Shown here in pieces: positions 47,501-50,464 of a stretch of DNA of 64,000 nucleotides. The DNA comes from Rhodococcus tukisamuensis NBRC 100609. Its GTDB lineage: Bacteria > Actinomycetota > Actinomycetes > Mycobacteriales > Mycobacteriaceae. The DNA lies in contig NZ_BCXG01000007.1 in the NCBI RefSeq assembly GCF_001894985.1, forward strand, positions 1 through 64,000. Reading direction: 5' to 3'. A program made the translations under genes and the position numbers. Under the pieces are notes generated by a model that did no database searches, was not told the DNA's origin, and saw only the letters and a program-made list of their open reading frames with translations. Position 1 is the stretch's first letter. Every line of letters starts with the position of its first letter.

Positions 47501-49466
47501 TCAGCGCGGATTCGGGGTGGTCGACCTGCCCGGCGCCGGCGGTGAGCAGCACCTGCGGCGCGGCCGGCCGCGGCCGTCGGCCGTCGGCGGCGAGCGCCTC
47601 GGCGATCCGCTCGAACGACAGCTCCACGTGCCGGAAGGCGCGTTGCTCGGTGTCCCGGGCCCGGCGGAGGTGGATCGCGAAGGTGGCGGCGGGGTCGACG
47701 GTGGTTCGCAGCGGGACCAGGTCGGTGGGGCCGGCCGCCGACGCGTCCGGGCGACCGGCGTCCGGCCCGTCGATTGCCCGGTCGTTCGTCGCACCGAGCG
47801 GGGCGCCGATGACGATGTCGTCGGACTCGGTGACCCGGCCGAGCAGCACACCGAGTGCGGTGTGCAGGACGGTGAACGCGGTGACGTCGTGTCGCCGGCC
47901 GAATTCGGCCAGCGCCGCGTGCCGGCCCGCGTCGAGTGTCAGGTCCGCCGTGCCGCGCCGGGCGGTGCGGTGTGCAGGACGGTGGCGATCCGGCCGCGGC
48001 AGCGCCGCGACCTCGGGGAGCCCCGCCAATTCCGTGGTCCAGAACGCGATGTCGCCGGCCTCGCGCAGCCTGCGGGCGCCGAGCACCGCGGACTCGGGGT
48101 GCAGGTCTGCGATCAGGGTGGACGGGTCGGCCGCGAGCAGTTCGTGGATCAGTTCCACGAACCGGCGGTGGTGGGTGCGCAGTTCCTCGTCCCCGTAGCG
48201 GTTCGGGTTGCCCCGGAAGTCGACGAGAGTCCTGGCGGGCGAGCCGCTTTGGTAGATGTTGACGAGGAGGTCCTGCACCGGACCGGACGTCACGATGTGG
48301 TACTCCCCGACGATCGACCCGAGGGTGATCTCCTGGTGGAAGAGCATCACGTTGACCATCGGGCCGCTCAGGCCCTCCCGGCCGCCGGTCATGCCCGCGT
48401 CGCGGCGGATGTCCTCGAGGCTGCAGCGCTGATGACGCAGGGCCCCCATCAGTTCCAGCTGCACCCGCTGCACCAGGTCGGTGACGGTGTCGTCGGCGTC
48501 GACGGTGATCCGCAGCGGCGCGACGTTCACCAGCATGCCGCCCGAACGCTGCAGCGGCGCGGTGGTGCGAGCCGACACCGGGAGGTTGACCAGTACGTCG
48601 TGCTTTCCGGTCATTCGCGAGAGGTAGCAGGCGAATCCGGCGATCAGCAGCGCCGCCGACGTCGCCCCGACGACCTCGTCGGACGCGTTCAGTCGGTCCA
48701 GCGCCGCGTCGGAGAGTTCGGCACTCTCGAGCCGGCTTCGGGCCGCTGCGGGGCCCTCGCGTTCGGCGAGGGTGGAACCCTCCTCGATCCCCACGATGTG
48801 CCGTGCCCAGTACTCACGGTCGGCCGCGAACCTGGTGGAGTCCCGGTACTTCTGGTCCAACTCGTAGAGCGTCCGCAACTCCAGGGCCCGGTTCGGTTCC
48901 GGCTCCGTCCCCTTGACCTGCGCGGTGTACAGCGCGGCGATGCGGTTCACCATCACCATGCCGCTGTACCCGTCCAGCGCGACATGGTGAATTCGCGTGT
49001 ACCACAGGTAGTCCCGCTCCCCGACCTGCAGAACGCTCATCGCGACCAGGCGGTCGTGAGTGAGCCGGATGGGCGTGACGTAGTCGTTGTCCATCCAGTC
49101 GTGTGCCGCGGCGACCGGGTCGGCCTGCCCGCGGAAGTCGACGAACTCGACGGTCGGGTCGATGGTGTGGTCGACCATCTGCCGGGGTTCACCGTCGACG
49201 TCCACGAGACGCAGGAAGGGGGACTGGAACTCGTGCGCCGCGGTGACCGCCGCGGCCCGCAGTACTTCGAGGTCCAGGTCTCCGTGCAGGTCCACGTACT
49301 GCGCGATGAAGGTGGGCACCGCCGGCGCGAGTTGCTGCGAGAACCACATGCTGCGCTGGACCGCGGTCAGCGGGAAGGCAGTGGAGGGGCCAGCCGGGTG
49401 CTGAGCATGCTGTTCGCCGGTCTTGGTGCGATCCGCATCCGGATCAGTCGAGAAGAAATCCGTCAT
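22557..49466 (-). CDS. Seven-module non-ribosomal peptide synthetase with terminal thioesterase
   Basis: An 8969-residue NRPS. Domain order: C(starter)-[C remnant]-A1-T / C-A2-T / C-A3-T-E / C-A4-T / C-A5-T-E / C-A6-T / C-A7-T-TE. All C and E domains have HHxxxDG (for example HHVALDG in C1, HHILLDG in C4 and C6). T-domain serines lie in GGDS, GGNS or GGTS at about residues 1272, 2358, 3422, 4964, 6045, 7592 and 8661. My reading of the ten-residue A codes gives Ser for A2 and Thr for A5 (exact matches to known codes) and hydrophobic pockets for the others. E domains after T3 and T5 predict D-residues 3 and 5, and C4 and C6 are of the matching D-accepting type. The N-terminal C domain implies an N-acyl group. 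The TE has GWSLGG. Start ATG 49466 has AGGGA upstream. Confidence 0.95.
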   Translation of the reverse strand: MTDFFSTDPDADRTKTGEQHAQHPAGPSTAFPLTAVQRSMWFSQQLAPAVPTFIAQYVDLHGDLDLEVLRAAAVTAAHEFQSPFLRLVDVDGEPRQMVDHTIDPTVEFVDFRGQADPVAAAHDWMDNDYVTPIRLTHDRLVAMSVLQVGERDYLWYTRIHHVALDGYSGMVMVNRIAALYTAQVKGTEPEPNRALELRTLYELDQKYRDSTRFAADREYWARHIVGIEEGSTLAEREGPAAARSRLESAELSDAALDRLNASDEVVGATSAALLIAGFACYLSRMTGKHDVLVNLPVSARTTAPLQRSGGMLVNVAPLRITVDADDTVTDLVQRVQLELMGALRHQRCSLEDIRRDAGMTGGREGLSGPMVNVMLFHQEITLGSIVGEYHIVTSGPVQDLLVNIYQSGSPARTLVDFRGNPNRYGDEELRTHHRRFVELIHELLAADPSTLIADLHPESAVLGARRLREAGDIAFWTTELAGLPEVAALPRPDRHRPAHRTARRGTADLTLDAGRHAALAEFGRRHDVTAFTVLHTALGVLLGRVTESDDIVIGAPLGATNDRAIDGPDAGRPDASAAGPTDLVPLRTTVDPAATFAIHLRRARDTEQRAFRHVELSFERIAEALAADGRRPRPAAPQVLLTAGAGQVDHPESALNLDLTESLSRSGEPGGLTVRIDFSADLYDAATVEQFAVRLGRILDAAVADADRPVGDIAILDAAAYAALAPVRGPGPVAPRTLAQILADAAAVDPDRHALVLGDERLTYHELDARSSALARMLIGRGAGPGSVVALAIARSLESVTATWAVAKTGAAFLPVDPNYPSDRIEHMLTDSGAALGLTVRAHRDRLPDGTGWLVLDEPDGTLGGDTSAVGDFDRTRPLHIDDPAYLIYTSGSTGVPKGVVVGHRGLANFAAEMAARFVITDSARTLHFSSPSFDASILELLMATTAGATMVIAPPTVYGGAELAELLRRERVTHAFVTPAALGSVDPTGLDHLQCVITGGDVCPPALVAQWAPGRALFNAYGPTETTVVAGISSLLALGRPVTIGGPSRGAGEMVLDRRLHPVPVGVPGELYVTGDGLALGYRDRPGTTAERFLANPHGGPGERMYRTGDLARWTPDRELEYLGRSDFQIKIRGYRIELGEIDAVLRAHPTVGYALTTGYARPSGDLSLVGYVMALPGMAIDRAELLEHAAEALPAHMVPATIVVLDEVPLTPAGKLDRHALPEPQFDTGAAEYRAPSTPSEERIATIFADLLGVPRVGIDDSFFDLGGDSLVATRVVARTNAALGCTLGVLDLFESPTVAGLATRVDAFLASGGADASGEPALVRRPRTGPAPVSPAQQRMWVVNQLDHTSAVYNIPIAVRLTGELDEAALGAAVADVVTRHETLRTVFPNTPDGPVQMVLTADEALPDLTPEYVPAPVLRRRVAALGAEGFDVTTEPPLRARLLRTAPTSHTLVLVVHHIAADGLSMGPLARDVITAYKARVEGAAPSWTPLAVQYSDYAAWQRELLGEVDDEASLLSRQLEYWTAALDGAPEVLDLPADRPRPTRPSMRGGAVDFTLDADLHRRLLALAGEHHASLFMVLHAALAVVLARASSAEDISIGTPVAGRGHPDLDDMIGMFVNTLVLRTQVDPGTRFTELLERTRTGDLEALRHADLPFERLVEAVAANRTAAHAPLFQVMLVLQGAVDGHLTLPGLTVDVDDVDTGTAKFDLQVIATEHTDEQGRPGHVSGQMSYARDLFDATTMSALADRFVRMLEAVADDATVVVGDVPLLSPDEHRRVVEDFNATAAEVPDGTLVDLFEAQVARTPDAVALVCGDEELTYAEFAARTHRLARALIARGVGPESRVAVAMRRSLDLMVGIYAVVEAGGAYVPLDPDHPEARTRYVLGSAAPVCVLTTAAEQDALPADTGIDTVAVDTLDLSDRDAGPLTADELPAAGLRPDNTAYVIYTSGSTGRPKGVAVTHRAIVNRLQWMQATYPLDRSDVVLQKTPTTFDVSVWELFWPLQTGSRLVLAAPDGHRDPGYLSRLIAERAVTTLHFVPSMLSAFLAGARADDCAGLRRVFCSGEALPPTTAEAFRRFTGAELHNLYGPTEAAVDVTAWPTSSADHDSVPIGVPVWNTQVYVLDSRLHPVPVGVRGELYLAGVQLARGYVGRADLTADRFVANPFATGAADGPAPRMYRTGDVVRRLGLPGPAPGKDRGGALEYLGRSDFQVKLRGQRIELGEVEAALLTDPAVGQAVVVVHHDDLTGEALVGYVVAAPGAAPDPAAVRVSAATELAPYMVPAQIVVLDELPLGPSGKLDRRALPEPQFLASAAEFVAPRNPVEEILASIAADLLASDRVGVHDNFFDLGGNSLVAARLVARANAALGTEVGVREVFDAPTVATLALRIETAGARGVERPALEPATRPDPLPVSLAQKRMWFVNQFDVTSAAYNIAMAVRLTGDLDTDALGAAVMDVLDRHESLRTRFPLRGGQPTQEVLAAADALPGLETVPVTADELPTRIAALARAGFDVTTAPPLRAVLLRVGPGEHVLTIVVHHICADGFSMAPMARDVMAAYGARVQGEAPQWAPLPVQYADYTLWQRAALGDPADPDSVLAAQTDYWSQTLAGLPDLLDLPTDRPRPMTQSLAGAEFTFTVDAALHRRIVATARERNSTVFMAVHAALAVLLARLSAGEDIAVGTPIAGRGEAALDGLVGMFVNTLVLRTPVDPGASFTELLADVRERDLEAFHHADVPFERLVETLAPERSTAHSPLFQVMFEFRNNERARLELPGLTVEGIDLGTDISNFDLQLTCAEEFDEDGAPAGITAGFTYATDLFDRSSVAVLADRLQRILAGVTTEPDRPIGDAEILGPAERTELTPVAGGPAVAPRTLPELLAAAVAVDPDTPALVVAGREVSYRDLDEHSNRVARLLIQRGVGPESVVAVSMPRSFESILAVWSVAKTGAAYVPVDPNYPANRILHMLEDSGAVLGLALSTHRESLPDAVPHLVLDDADTEAELAGLSAAPVTDADRTVPLTLDHPAYLIYTSGSTGVPKGVVVTHRGLANFAEDQRTRFGVTRHSRTLHFSSPSFDASVLELLLALGAGATMVVADPTVYGGEELRELLRDARVTHAFVTPAALSSVDATGLDDLGVVITGGDTCPPELVAQWVRGGRRMFNAYGPTEATVATSVTGPMDPAVPVTIGRPPLGCGELVLDARLRPVPRGVTGELYVTGPGLARGYRNRPGTTAERFVPNPFGTDGARMYRTGDLARWNAGTGTQTVGDLEYLGRSDFQVKIRGYRIELGEVESALSRYPGVAHAVVTTRPDPAGRGRLVGYLVPEAGSAPDPAEVLAFVGSELAPYMVPAALVVLDELPVTPVGKLDRRALPAPDFTSRPESGRAPSTEMETLLAGLYAEVLGLDSVGADESFFALGGDSIMSIQLVARAKAAGIQLSPRDIFERKTVAGLAPVATVSDAVAPVLDELPGGGVGELPLTPIVRWLLDRGGSFDRMSQNILLRAPSDLDTVEQLVATVQAVVDRHDMLRARLHRDAVEVRPVGSAPAGEYVRRVPVEAAPGTDAFAAAALAELDAAQDRLAPATGAVLQVVWLDSAAGQGRILLVAHHLVVDGVSWRILVPDLATAWAQVTAGAEPALAPVGTSMRRWAHALTDLAADRRDELDQWRRTLATPDPLLGSRAIDPGRDVGATVERVTVELSAEVSDGVLATLPQKYHGSVNDGLLTALAMALTRWRRDRGDADTRPGALINLEGHGREEHVVPGADLSRTVGWFTSLFPVRLDLGDVDLDDAYAGGAAAGTALKAVKEQLLAFADHGIGFGLLRHLDTDGAAELAPLPVPEVSFNYLGRFATDGNESVTPTGWMPTSDVDLNLVQDPDLPVAAVLDINAVTLADADGSRLRATWAFPTGILTEPEVREVAELWSQALQALTRHGSAPEAGGLTPSDLDLVTLDQAEIDRLERTHRTLSDVWPLAPLQSGLLFHAELADRTVDSYTVQLTLELRGAQPERMRRAGQALLDRHANLRTSFVADSTGRPVQVVQDRVELPWSELDLADLSPDERGTEVDRVMAADRALGFDMAVAPLLRFLLIRTGPETQKLILTNHHILLDGWSMPLLLRDLLTLYATDGSAAELPAVHPYRNYLTWLTHREDTDSAAAWRRALAGIEEPALLSPLGLGRTRDSESREVRLEVPARRTEELRALARARGLTVSTLIRAAWGIVLSELTDRRDVVFGGTVSGRPPQIPGIESMIGLFINTLPVRVTLDPTESLGTLLERIQSEQAALLEHHHLGLTEIQQLVGPAATFDTLTVFESYPVDRAGLTEDTDIAGMHVVGVHDTANAAHYPLALIASDTGRLTLKLEYFPELFDADTIDRIGAQLGRTLDALAATPDLPLAQLWLLSPAEHDALVPVRGRPGRSLRTLPDLLADTAARRGDAVALSFEGREVGYRELDERSNRLARLLTERGAGPEEFVALAVSRSVESVETMWAITKTGAAFVPVDPNYPPERVAHMLTDSGARVGVTVARDRDRLPDYVDWVVLDAPETQSLMASRSPAPVTDPDRSTPLRLHHPAYMIYTSGSTGVPKGVVLTHDGLDNFAREQADRYGTGPASRILHFATPSFDASVLDYLLAFEAGATMVISPPGVYGGAELARVIADGRVTHAFVTTAALDTVDPTGLDEFGCVCVGGEACPPDLVARWAPGRRLHNGYGPTETTIMSNISDPLVAGEPVTIGGPVRGVSELVLGTYLQPVPEGTPGELYIAGPGLARGYHHNFALTAERFVANPHGAPGERMYRTGDIVRWRGAPDGGRAVEYIGRSDFQVKIRGFRIELGDIDAVVATHPDVDFTVTTGHRDAAGVTRLATYVRVVDGRPLTGAEVRDFAAARLPAHMVPDAVTLLDKIPLTPVGKLDRAALPAPVYANSGAGYRAPRTELERTVAEVFTEVLGAERVGVDDHFFDLGGNSLIATRVTARLGAALDTEVGVRALFEAPTVAALARWLESERPATGPRPQLTAGPRPERLPLSLAQQRMWFLNQFDTESAAYNVPLAVRLTGALDTDALRAAVLDVLDRHEALRTMFPRVGGEPVQIVVPAVAALPELVTEWVTEDELAPRIAEFVAAGFDVTHAAPVRATLLRCGHDEHVLAIVVHHICADGFSMSPLARDVMAAYTARTAGHGPDWAPLPVQYADYALWQRDLLGAADDPQSLLSRQLEFWTRTLSGLPEVLALPTDRPRPVQRSFRGATVPLHVDPAVHRRLAELARGANSTMFMAVHAALALLLSALSGADDLAVGTPVAGRGDAGLDELVGMFVNTLVLRSTIDPDASFRGLLADVRESDLAAFGHADLPFESLVDAVAPERSTSHSPLFQVMLEFQNNELPRLELPGLTAGGLDLDLAVAKFDLQLTLAERYDRDGAPDGMTGAFTFATDVFDADTVRGFADRFTAMLGAVTANPDRAVGDVEVTTAAERHAMLTEWNEPGVGAGTDTLADAFGRAAAGFPDAIAVTMGETTLTYAALDDRANRLARVLVARGAGPETLVAVALPRGADLVVALLAVVKSGAGYLPLDSSYPTERLAFTVADAAPLCILCTAEESAQLSTLGAPTLAVDSPELTAALAAASGAPVTDADRRAPLDPDDVAYVIYTSGSTGRPKGVQVAHRNVLTLFANTADEFGFDDRDVWTMFHSYAFDFSVWELWGPLLRGGRLVVVDYHTARSPEAMLDLLRRERVTVLNQTPTAFYQLAEADRVAAESEPDAPDLALRLVIFGGEALDFAQLGRWYGRHSDDAPRLVNMYGITETTVHVTRLPLDAARAASSAASVIGRAVPGLRVAVLDRRLHPVAPGVTGEVYVTGDQVSRGYLGRSALTAGRFVADPDGRPGQRMYRTGDLARWSAAGELEYLGRSDFQVKIRGFRIELGEIEAAALRYPGVAQAVVLVHDDGQGRTRLVGYVVPEPGAAPDRDGLLEFLAADLAAHMVPATIVVLDRLPLTENGKLDRKSLPDPDFGASAGSGRVPRTGPETLLAGLFAEVLGLDEVGVDDSFFGLGGDSIMSIQLVARAKDAGLVLTPREVFEHKTVAALAAVARGDGAEAAEVLDELPGGGVGTAPLTPVMHWLLDRGGDVRRYTQTALLTLPAEANRDGLERTLQAVLDRHDMLRATLHRPASGAPTLEVPEPGTVRAADLLTRVEVDSVTGTEFVATAGAALDAAAGRLDPETGVLLQAVWFAPAAGAGRLLVVAHHLAVDGVSWRILVPDLATAWSQVTAGDEPALAPVGTSMRRWAHALTEVAADRGDEADRWRAELAAPDPLLGARALDPAVDVHATVDTVEVELPAAVTEALLTAVPESFHGSVNDGLLAALAMAVARWRRERGGQEADTLVSLEGHGREEHVVPGVDLSRTVGWFTTIFPVRLDLAGVDLDEAFAGGPAAGAAVKAVKEKLLAVPDHGIGYGLLRYLARSPLDEPRRPQISFNYLGRLTGTQQLEHLDSGWLPVTDTRLDDGPSPSLPVAAVLDVNAVTLAADDGSRLRATWAFPTGVLGADEVRRLADLWVEALTALGRHAAAPDTGGLTPSDLALVELDQGAIERLEARFPDLTDVWPLSPLQSGLLFHTQFSDATVDPYVVQLTLDLRGTVDADRVRRAGQALLDRHPNLRAAFVHDQSGAAVQVVADRVTLPWTEVDLSGRGPQDRDREFAATVDADRVAGFDLSAPPLLRMLLVRLGESEHRLVITNHHILLDGWSTPLVIRDLLTLYATDADPAVLPPVRPYRDYLTWLSRRDDADAADAWRRLLADRGEPTLLAPAAAHRAVGSSEAAVALTEEQTERLRALGRERGVTLNTMVQVGWGIVLAALTGRSDVVFGGTVSGRPPQIPGIESMVGLFITTIPVRVTLDPDETVAQLLDRVQTEQAALLEHHHLGLADIQRAAGPGAAFDTLTVFESYPVDRAGLTAQTEIAGLRVAGIHGRDSAHYPLALVASGDERLNLKFEYDADVFDDDAVAAIADRVRRVLAAVAADPHAPVPRAHSHALDEAERERLLPVRGGAGGSSRTLPQILSEAAARDPEAVALHAPDGAGGGRSVTYRELDEDSSRLARALVELGAGPETFVALGIPRSVESVSAMWAVAKTGAAFVPVDPTYPAERIEHMLADSGATLGVAMTAHRDRLPATVRWLHLDDPAFAADCAARSPRPLTDADRTGPIDLRSAAYLVYTSGSTGVPKGVLVSHSGLDNFARDQLQRFGATARSRTLHFSTPSFDGAVFEYLQAFGAGATMVIAPPTVYGGAELARLVADEGVTHAFVTTAALATVDPTGLDDFADVVFGGEACPPDLVARWAPGRRLSNAYGPTETTVMSNISVPMTVGEPITLGGPIRGVSEVVLGAHLQPVPEGVPGELYIAGPGLARGYHRRPGLTASRFVANPHGAPGERMYRTGDIVRWRSDSDGTGPALEYQGRSDFQVKIRGYRIELGEIDAALLEQPGVSFAATLAVPGPSGDTVLAAYVLPATGYRLDVHELTAALAARLPSHMVPAAMAVLDEIPLTPVGKLDRSALPTPEFVTAAATEFRAPETELEHTVADVFATVLGVDRIGLDDHFFDLGGNSLVATRVTARLGAELGIDIGVRALFEAPTVAALAERVGALVGESAPARPALTAASRPDRVPLSLAQQRMWFLNQFDTTSAAYNIPLAVRLTGELDSEALELAVLDVVDRHESLRTRYPLRGGDPVQETVPTAYALEGLLTVDTTEDELPTRIADLASAGFDVTLAVPVRARLLRLGDRNHVLVIVVHHICADGFSLAVLARDVMAAYTSRTQGDAPDWTPLPAQYADYTLWQQEVLGSDQAPDSLLSAQLAYWRTTLAGLSDVLVLPTDRPRPAQQTLRGSRVEFTVPADLHRRLLAVARGQESTVFMAVHAVYAMLLARLGDTDDVAIGTPLAGRGDAGLDDMIGMFVNTLVLRTQVDPAASFVELLARVKDADLTAFGNADVPFERLVEELNPARSTSYSPLFQVALEFQNTERPRLNLPGLTVEGVELDARVAKEDLELLLAEEFDDDRQPAGMSAAFDYAVDLFDPETVQGFADRFVRILDAVTADPHRPVGGIPILDQDELSEFAPAQGRPGGPPQLWPELLSAAASEDPDSIALTFEDQRVSYRELDERSNRLARLLRSRGVGPETFVALGLSRSLEEVISIWAVAKAGAGFVPVDPTYPSERIEYMLTDCEAVLGMTVAARVDALPDTVPWLVLDDDATLDELSSAAPTPVTDADRTMPLRLTNPAYLIYTSGSTGRPKGVVITHHGIANLTTEEHDRFRVTVDSRVSHLASPSFDASVFELMMAFSAGASVVIVPPAVYGGAELEDLLRREHVTHAFITPTALSSMDDVGLENLRVLAVAGEACPPELMQKWSVGRKMFNGYGPTETTIQASVSDRMTASQAVNIGRPAVGFDEMVLDTRLQPVPLGVPGELYIAGPGLARGYHRRPGLTADRFVADPFGKPGQRMYRTGDVVRWRATPSPVEGEPDVHTIEYIGRSDFQVKVRGFRIELGEIDAVLARHPSITFAATFGLPGPSGDILLASYVYCADGGAVAPAEIREYASRRLPAHMVPSAVVVLDEVPMTPVGKLDRRALPTPEFGSRADDYLAPRTTAERAVAEAFESVLGVDRVGVTDSFFDLGGTSIIATRVVADVQTRLGKLLPLQSLFLDPTPAGLARLLDESGMQPAPVDDALRVVIPLRPQGTRPPLFCVHPGIGLSWGYTGLVRHLSADRPAYGLQLPVISGGPTFSSIEELAHRYVQEMRAVQDHGPYHLLGWSLGGVIAHAMAVELRRSGEAVSTLAIMDSYVTDEDDGTPDSLSVEELLHGLGLDLEPDATTGNGALTYARAVELLDESFGQETGLTAVHLERISAGFANSAHIMNDFSPSVFDGDILFFSAGRSGGDGHSPDEWRPAVTGDIREVRVDCEHNQMIEPEVLAVVGPVLEEYLTDH
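26590..29730 (-). other. NRPS module 6: C(D-accepting)-A-T
   Basis: C6 closely resembles C4 (HHILLDG, shared V-F-G-G-T-V-S-G-R-P-P block). A6 is at about 28330-26830 with code DGFFVGAVMK, closest to branched aliphatic codes. The T6 serine is near 26690. Confidence 0.75.
29800..34440 (-). other. NRPS module 5: C-A(Thr)-T-E
   Basis: C5 (HHICADG) is at about 34440-33090. A5 is at about 33050-31460 with code DFWNIGMVHK, the standard threonine code. The T5 serine is near 31332 and the E domain (HHLAVDG) is at about 31200-29800. Predicted residue: D-Thr or D-allo-Thr. Confidence 0.85.
34480..37600 (-). other. NRPS module 4: C(D-accepting)-A-T
   Basis: C4 begins with W-P-L-A-P-L-Q-S-G-L-L-F-H and has HHILLDG, as in C domains that follow E domains. 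A4 is at about 36220-34740 with code DALFCGGIMK (hydrophobic, no firm match). The T4 serine is near 34575. Confidence 0.75.
37680..42240 (-). other. NRPS module 3: C-A-T-E
   Basis: C3 (HHICADG) is at about 42240-40930. A3 is at about 40870-39330 with code DALFIGAVAK, nearly the same as A1. The T3 serine in GGDS is near 39201. The E domain at 39070-37680 (HHLVVDG, EGHGREE, NYLGR) should give a D-residue. Confidence 0.8.
42290..45500 (-). other. NRPS module 2: C-A(Ser)-T
   Basis: C2 (HHIAADG) is at about 45500-44160. A2 is at about 44120-42530 with pocket code DVWHFSLVDK, identical to the EntF-type serine code. The T2 serine is near 42393. This is the most confident specificity call together with A5. 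Confidence 0.85.
45540..49466 (-). other. NRPS module 1: starter C, C-lobe remnant, A1, T1
   Basis: Starter-type C about 49380-48100 (HHVALDG). The C-terminal lobe of a second C domain, lacking HHxxxDG, is at about 48060-47330. A1 is at 47300-45780 with code DALFIGAVVK (hydrophobic residue), and T1 has its serine near 45652. The starter C should attach an acyl chain to residue 1. Confidence 0.75.
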
Positions 49467-49944
49467 CGTAATCCCTAGGGCAATGAGGCGTGCGATTGCT
49501 CTTGCGGCGTGTCGCTTCTTCCTTTTCTAAAGGGTATCGAGATGCGAATGTTGCCGTGCTGGTTTGTCGATACCACGGGTTCGGGACCGCGTTGGTTCGA
49601 AGGACGACGACAGAAGTCGGGTGCTGCAGAAGGAGTGTGCGCGACGGTGGTCGGCATTGTGTTCCCCCCAGTCGGGTGGGTGCGTAGGTGCATGGCGCTC
49701 TGTCACACCAGCCTCGCCCTGGACGGGGCCTGCCGACAGACACCCAAGGTGGTTACCTCGCCACCCCCCGAGTGGCAGTGACCGACCCCGCGAAACTCTC
49801 TCCGCCGCAACAGTGACGCGTGCGGTATGGCGCCTCGCGGGTGTGCCGAGTCACCGTCCTTGACGCTACCCGTCGGCACATGAACTCGCATAAGTGCAGG
49901 TCACGCCGCGTTTTATCCTGTCACGTGTGTCAGAGTCACGTGTC
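49467..49944. other. NRPS upstream region, no gene
   Basis: 478 bp between the NRPS start and the preceding gene on the same strand. Open frames here lack plausible starts or homology. The region must contain the NRPS promoter and leader; I see no confident -10/-35 pair and no regulator gene beside it. Confidence 0.5.
49921..49943. repeat. Two TCACGTGT repeats at 15-bp spacing
   Basis: TCACGTGT at 49921 and 49936, each with a palindromic CACGTG core, just downstream of the zinc-ribbon gene and far upstream of the NRPS. It may be a regulator site. Confidence 0.35.
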
Positions 49945-50277
49945 TCAGCGGAGTCGTTCGGCCTCACGCGCGAGCTCGAGCAGCGTGGCGCACAGCGCGG
50001 CGAGTTCCGCCGGCGAGGCGCTCTCGGCCGCGGCCGTGGCGACGTCCTCCGCGGCGCACCGGACCTCGAACATCCGGTCCATCACCGCCGTCGCCTCGTC
50101 CGCGGTGAGCACCACGGCGTCGGGCGCGATCGCGGTGCCCTTCACCGCAACGCGCTGCTCGTAGGCGCGCTGTCGACAGGACTGGCGGCAGTACCGGCGT
50201 CGCCGGCCCATGCCCGCGTCGGGCACCTGTCGACCGCACCAGACGCACGATTCGGGTCTTCTCGAAGGGCCGGCCAC
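49945..50277 (-). CDS. Zinc-ribbon protein, conserved neighbour of rbpA
   Basis: A 110-residue protein with four cysteines arranged C-x2-C...C-x3-C in the first 35 residues (V-W-C-G-R, R-Y-C-R-Q-S-C-R-Q-R) and an Arg-rich stretch, then a helical acidic/alanine-rich C-terminus. It looks like a small nucleic-acid-associated zinc-binding protein. As I recall, similar hypothetical proteins lie next to rbpA in other actinobacteria. It is divergent from rbpA. Function unknown. Confidence 0.7.
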   Translation of the reverse strand: MAGPSRRPESCVWCGRQVPDAGMGRRRRYCRQSCRQRAYEQRVAVKGTAIAPDAVVLTADEATAVMDRMFEVRCAAEDVATAAAESASPAELAALCATLLELAREAERLR

Positions 50278-50348
50278 AGTCGGCCACTGTACTGTGCGGG
50301 GCCGTCGTCCTCACCCGGTAAGGTGGTGGTCGATTCTGCGCGCCGTAC

Positions 50349-50375
50349 GGGAACCAATCGGATTTCCGTGACGTT
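50349..50375 (+). promoter_or_regulatory. SigR/SigH-type promoter of rbpA
   Basis: GGGAAC (50349-50354), 18 nt, then GTT (50373-50375), about 90 bp before the rbpA start. This matches the thiol-stress ECF sigma consensus GGGAAY-N18/19-GTT; rbpA is a known SigR target in Streptomyces. Confidence 0.65.
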
Positions 50376-50464
50376 GTAGATGAGTGTGAACGCTTGGTCC
50401 GCCGATTTCAGGCGCGCTCGCGTGACCAGAGCTTTGTAGGGCAAGCGGAGGAGAGGACACCACC

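Noticed and set aside
22557-49466. Siderophore synthetase
   Set aside because: No hydroxyornithine or catechol-type pocket code, no salicylate/DHB genes and no Fur/IdeR-like box seen; Ser and Thr alone do not indicate a siderophore.
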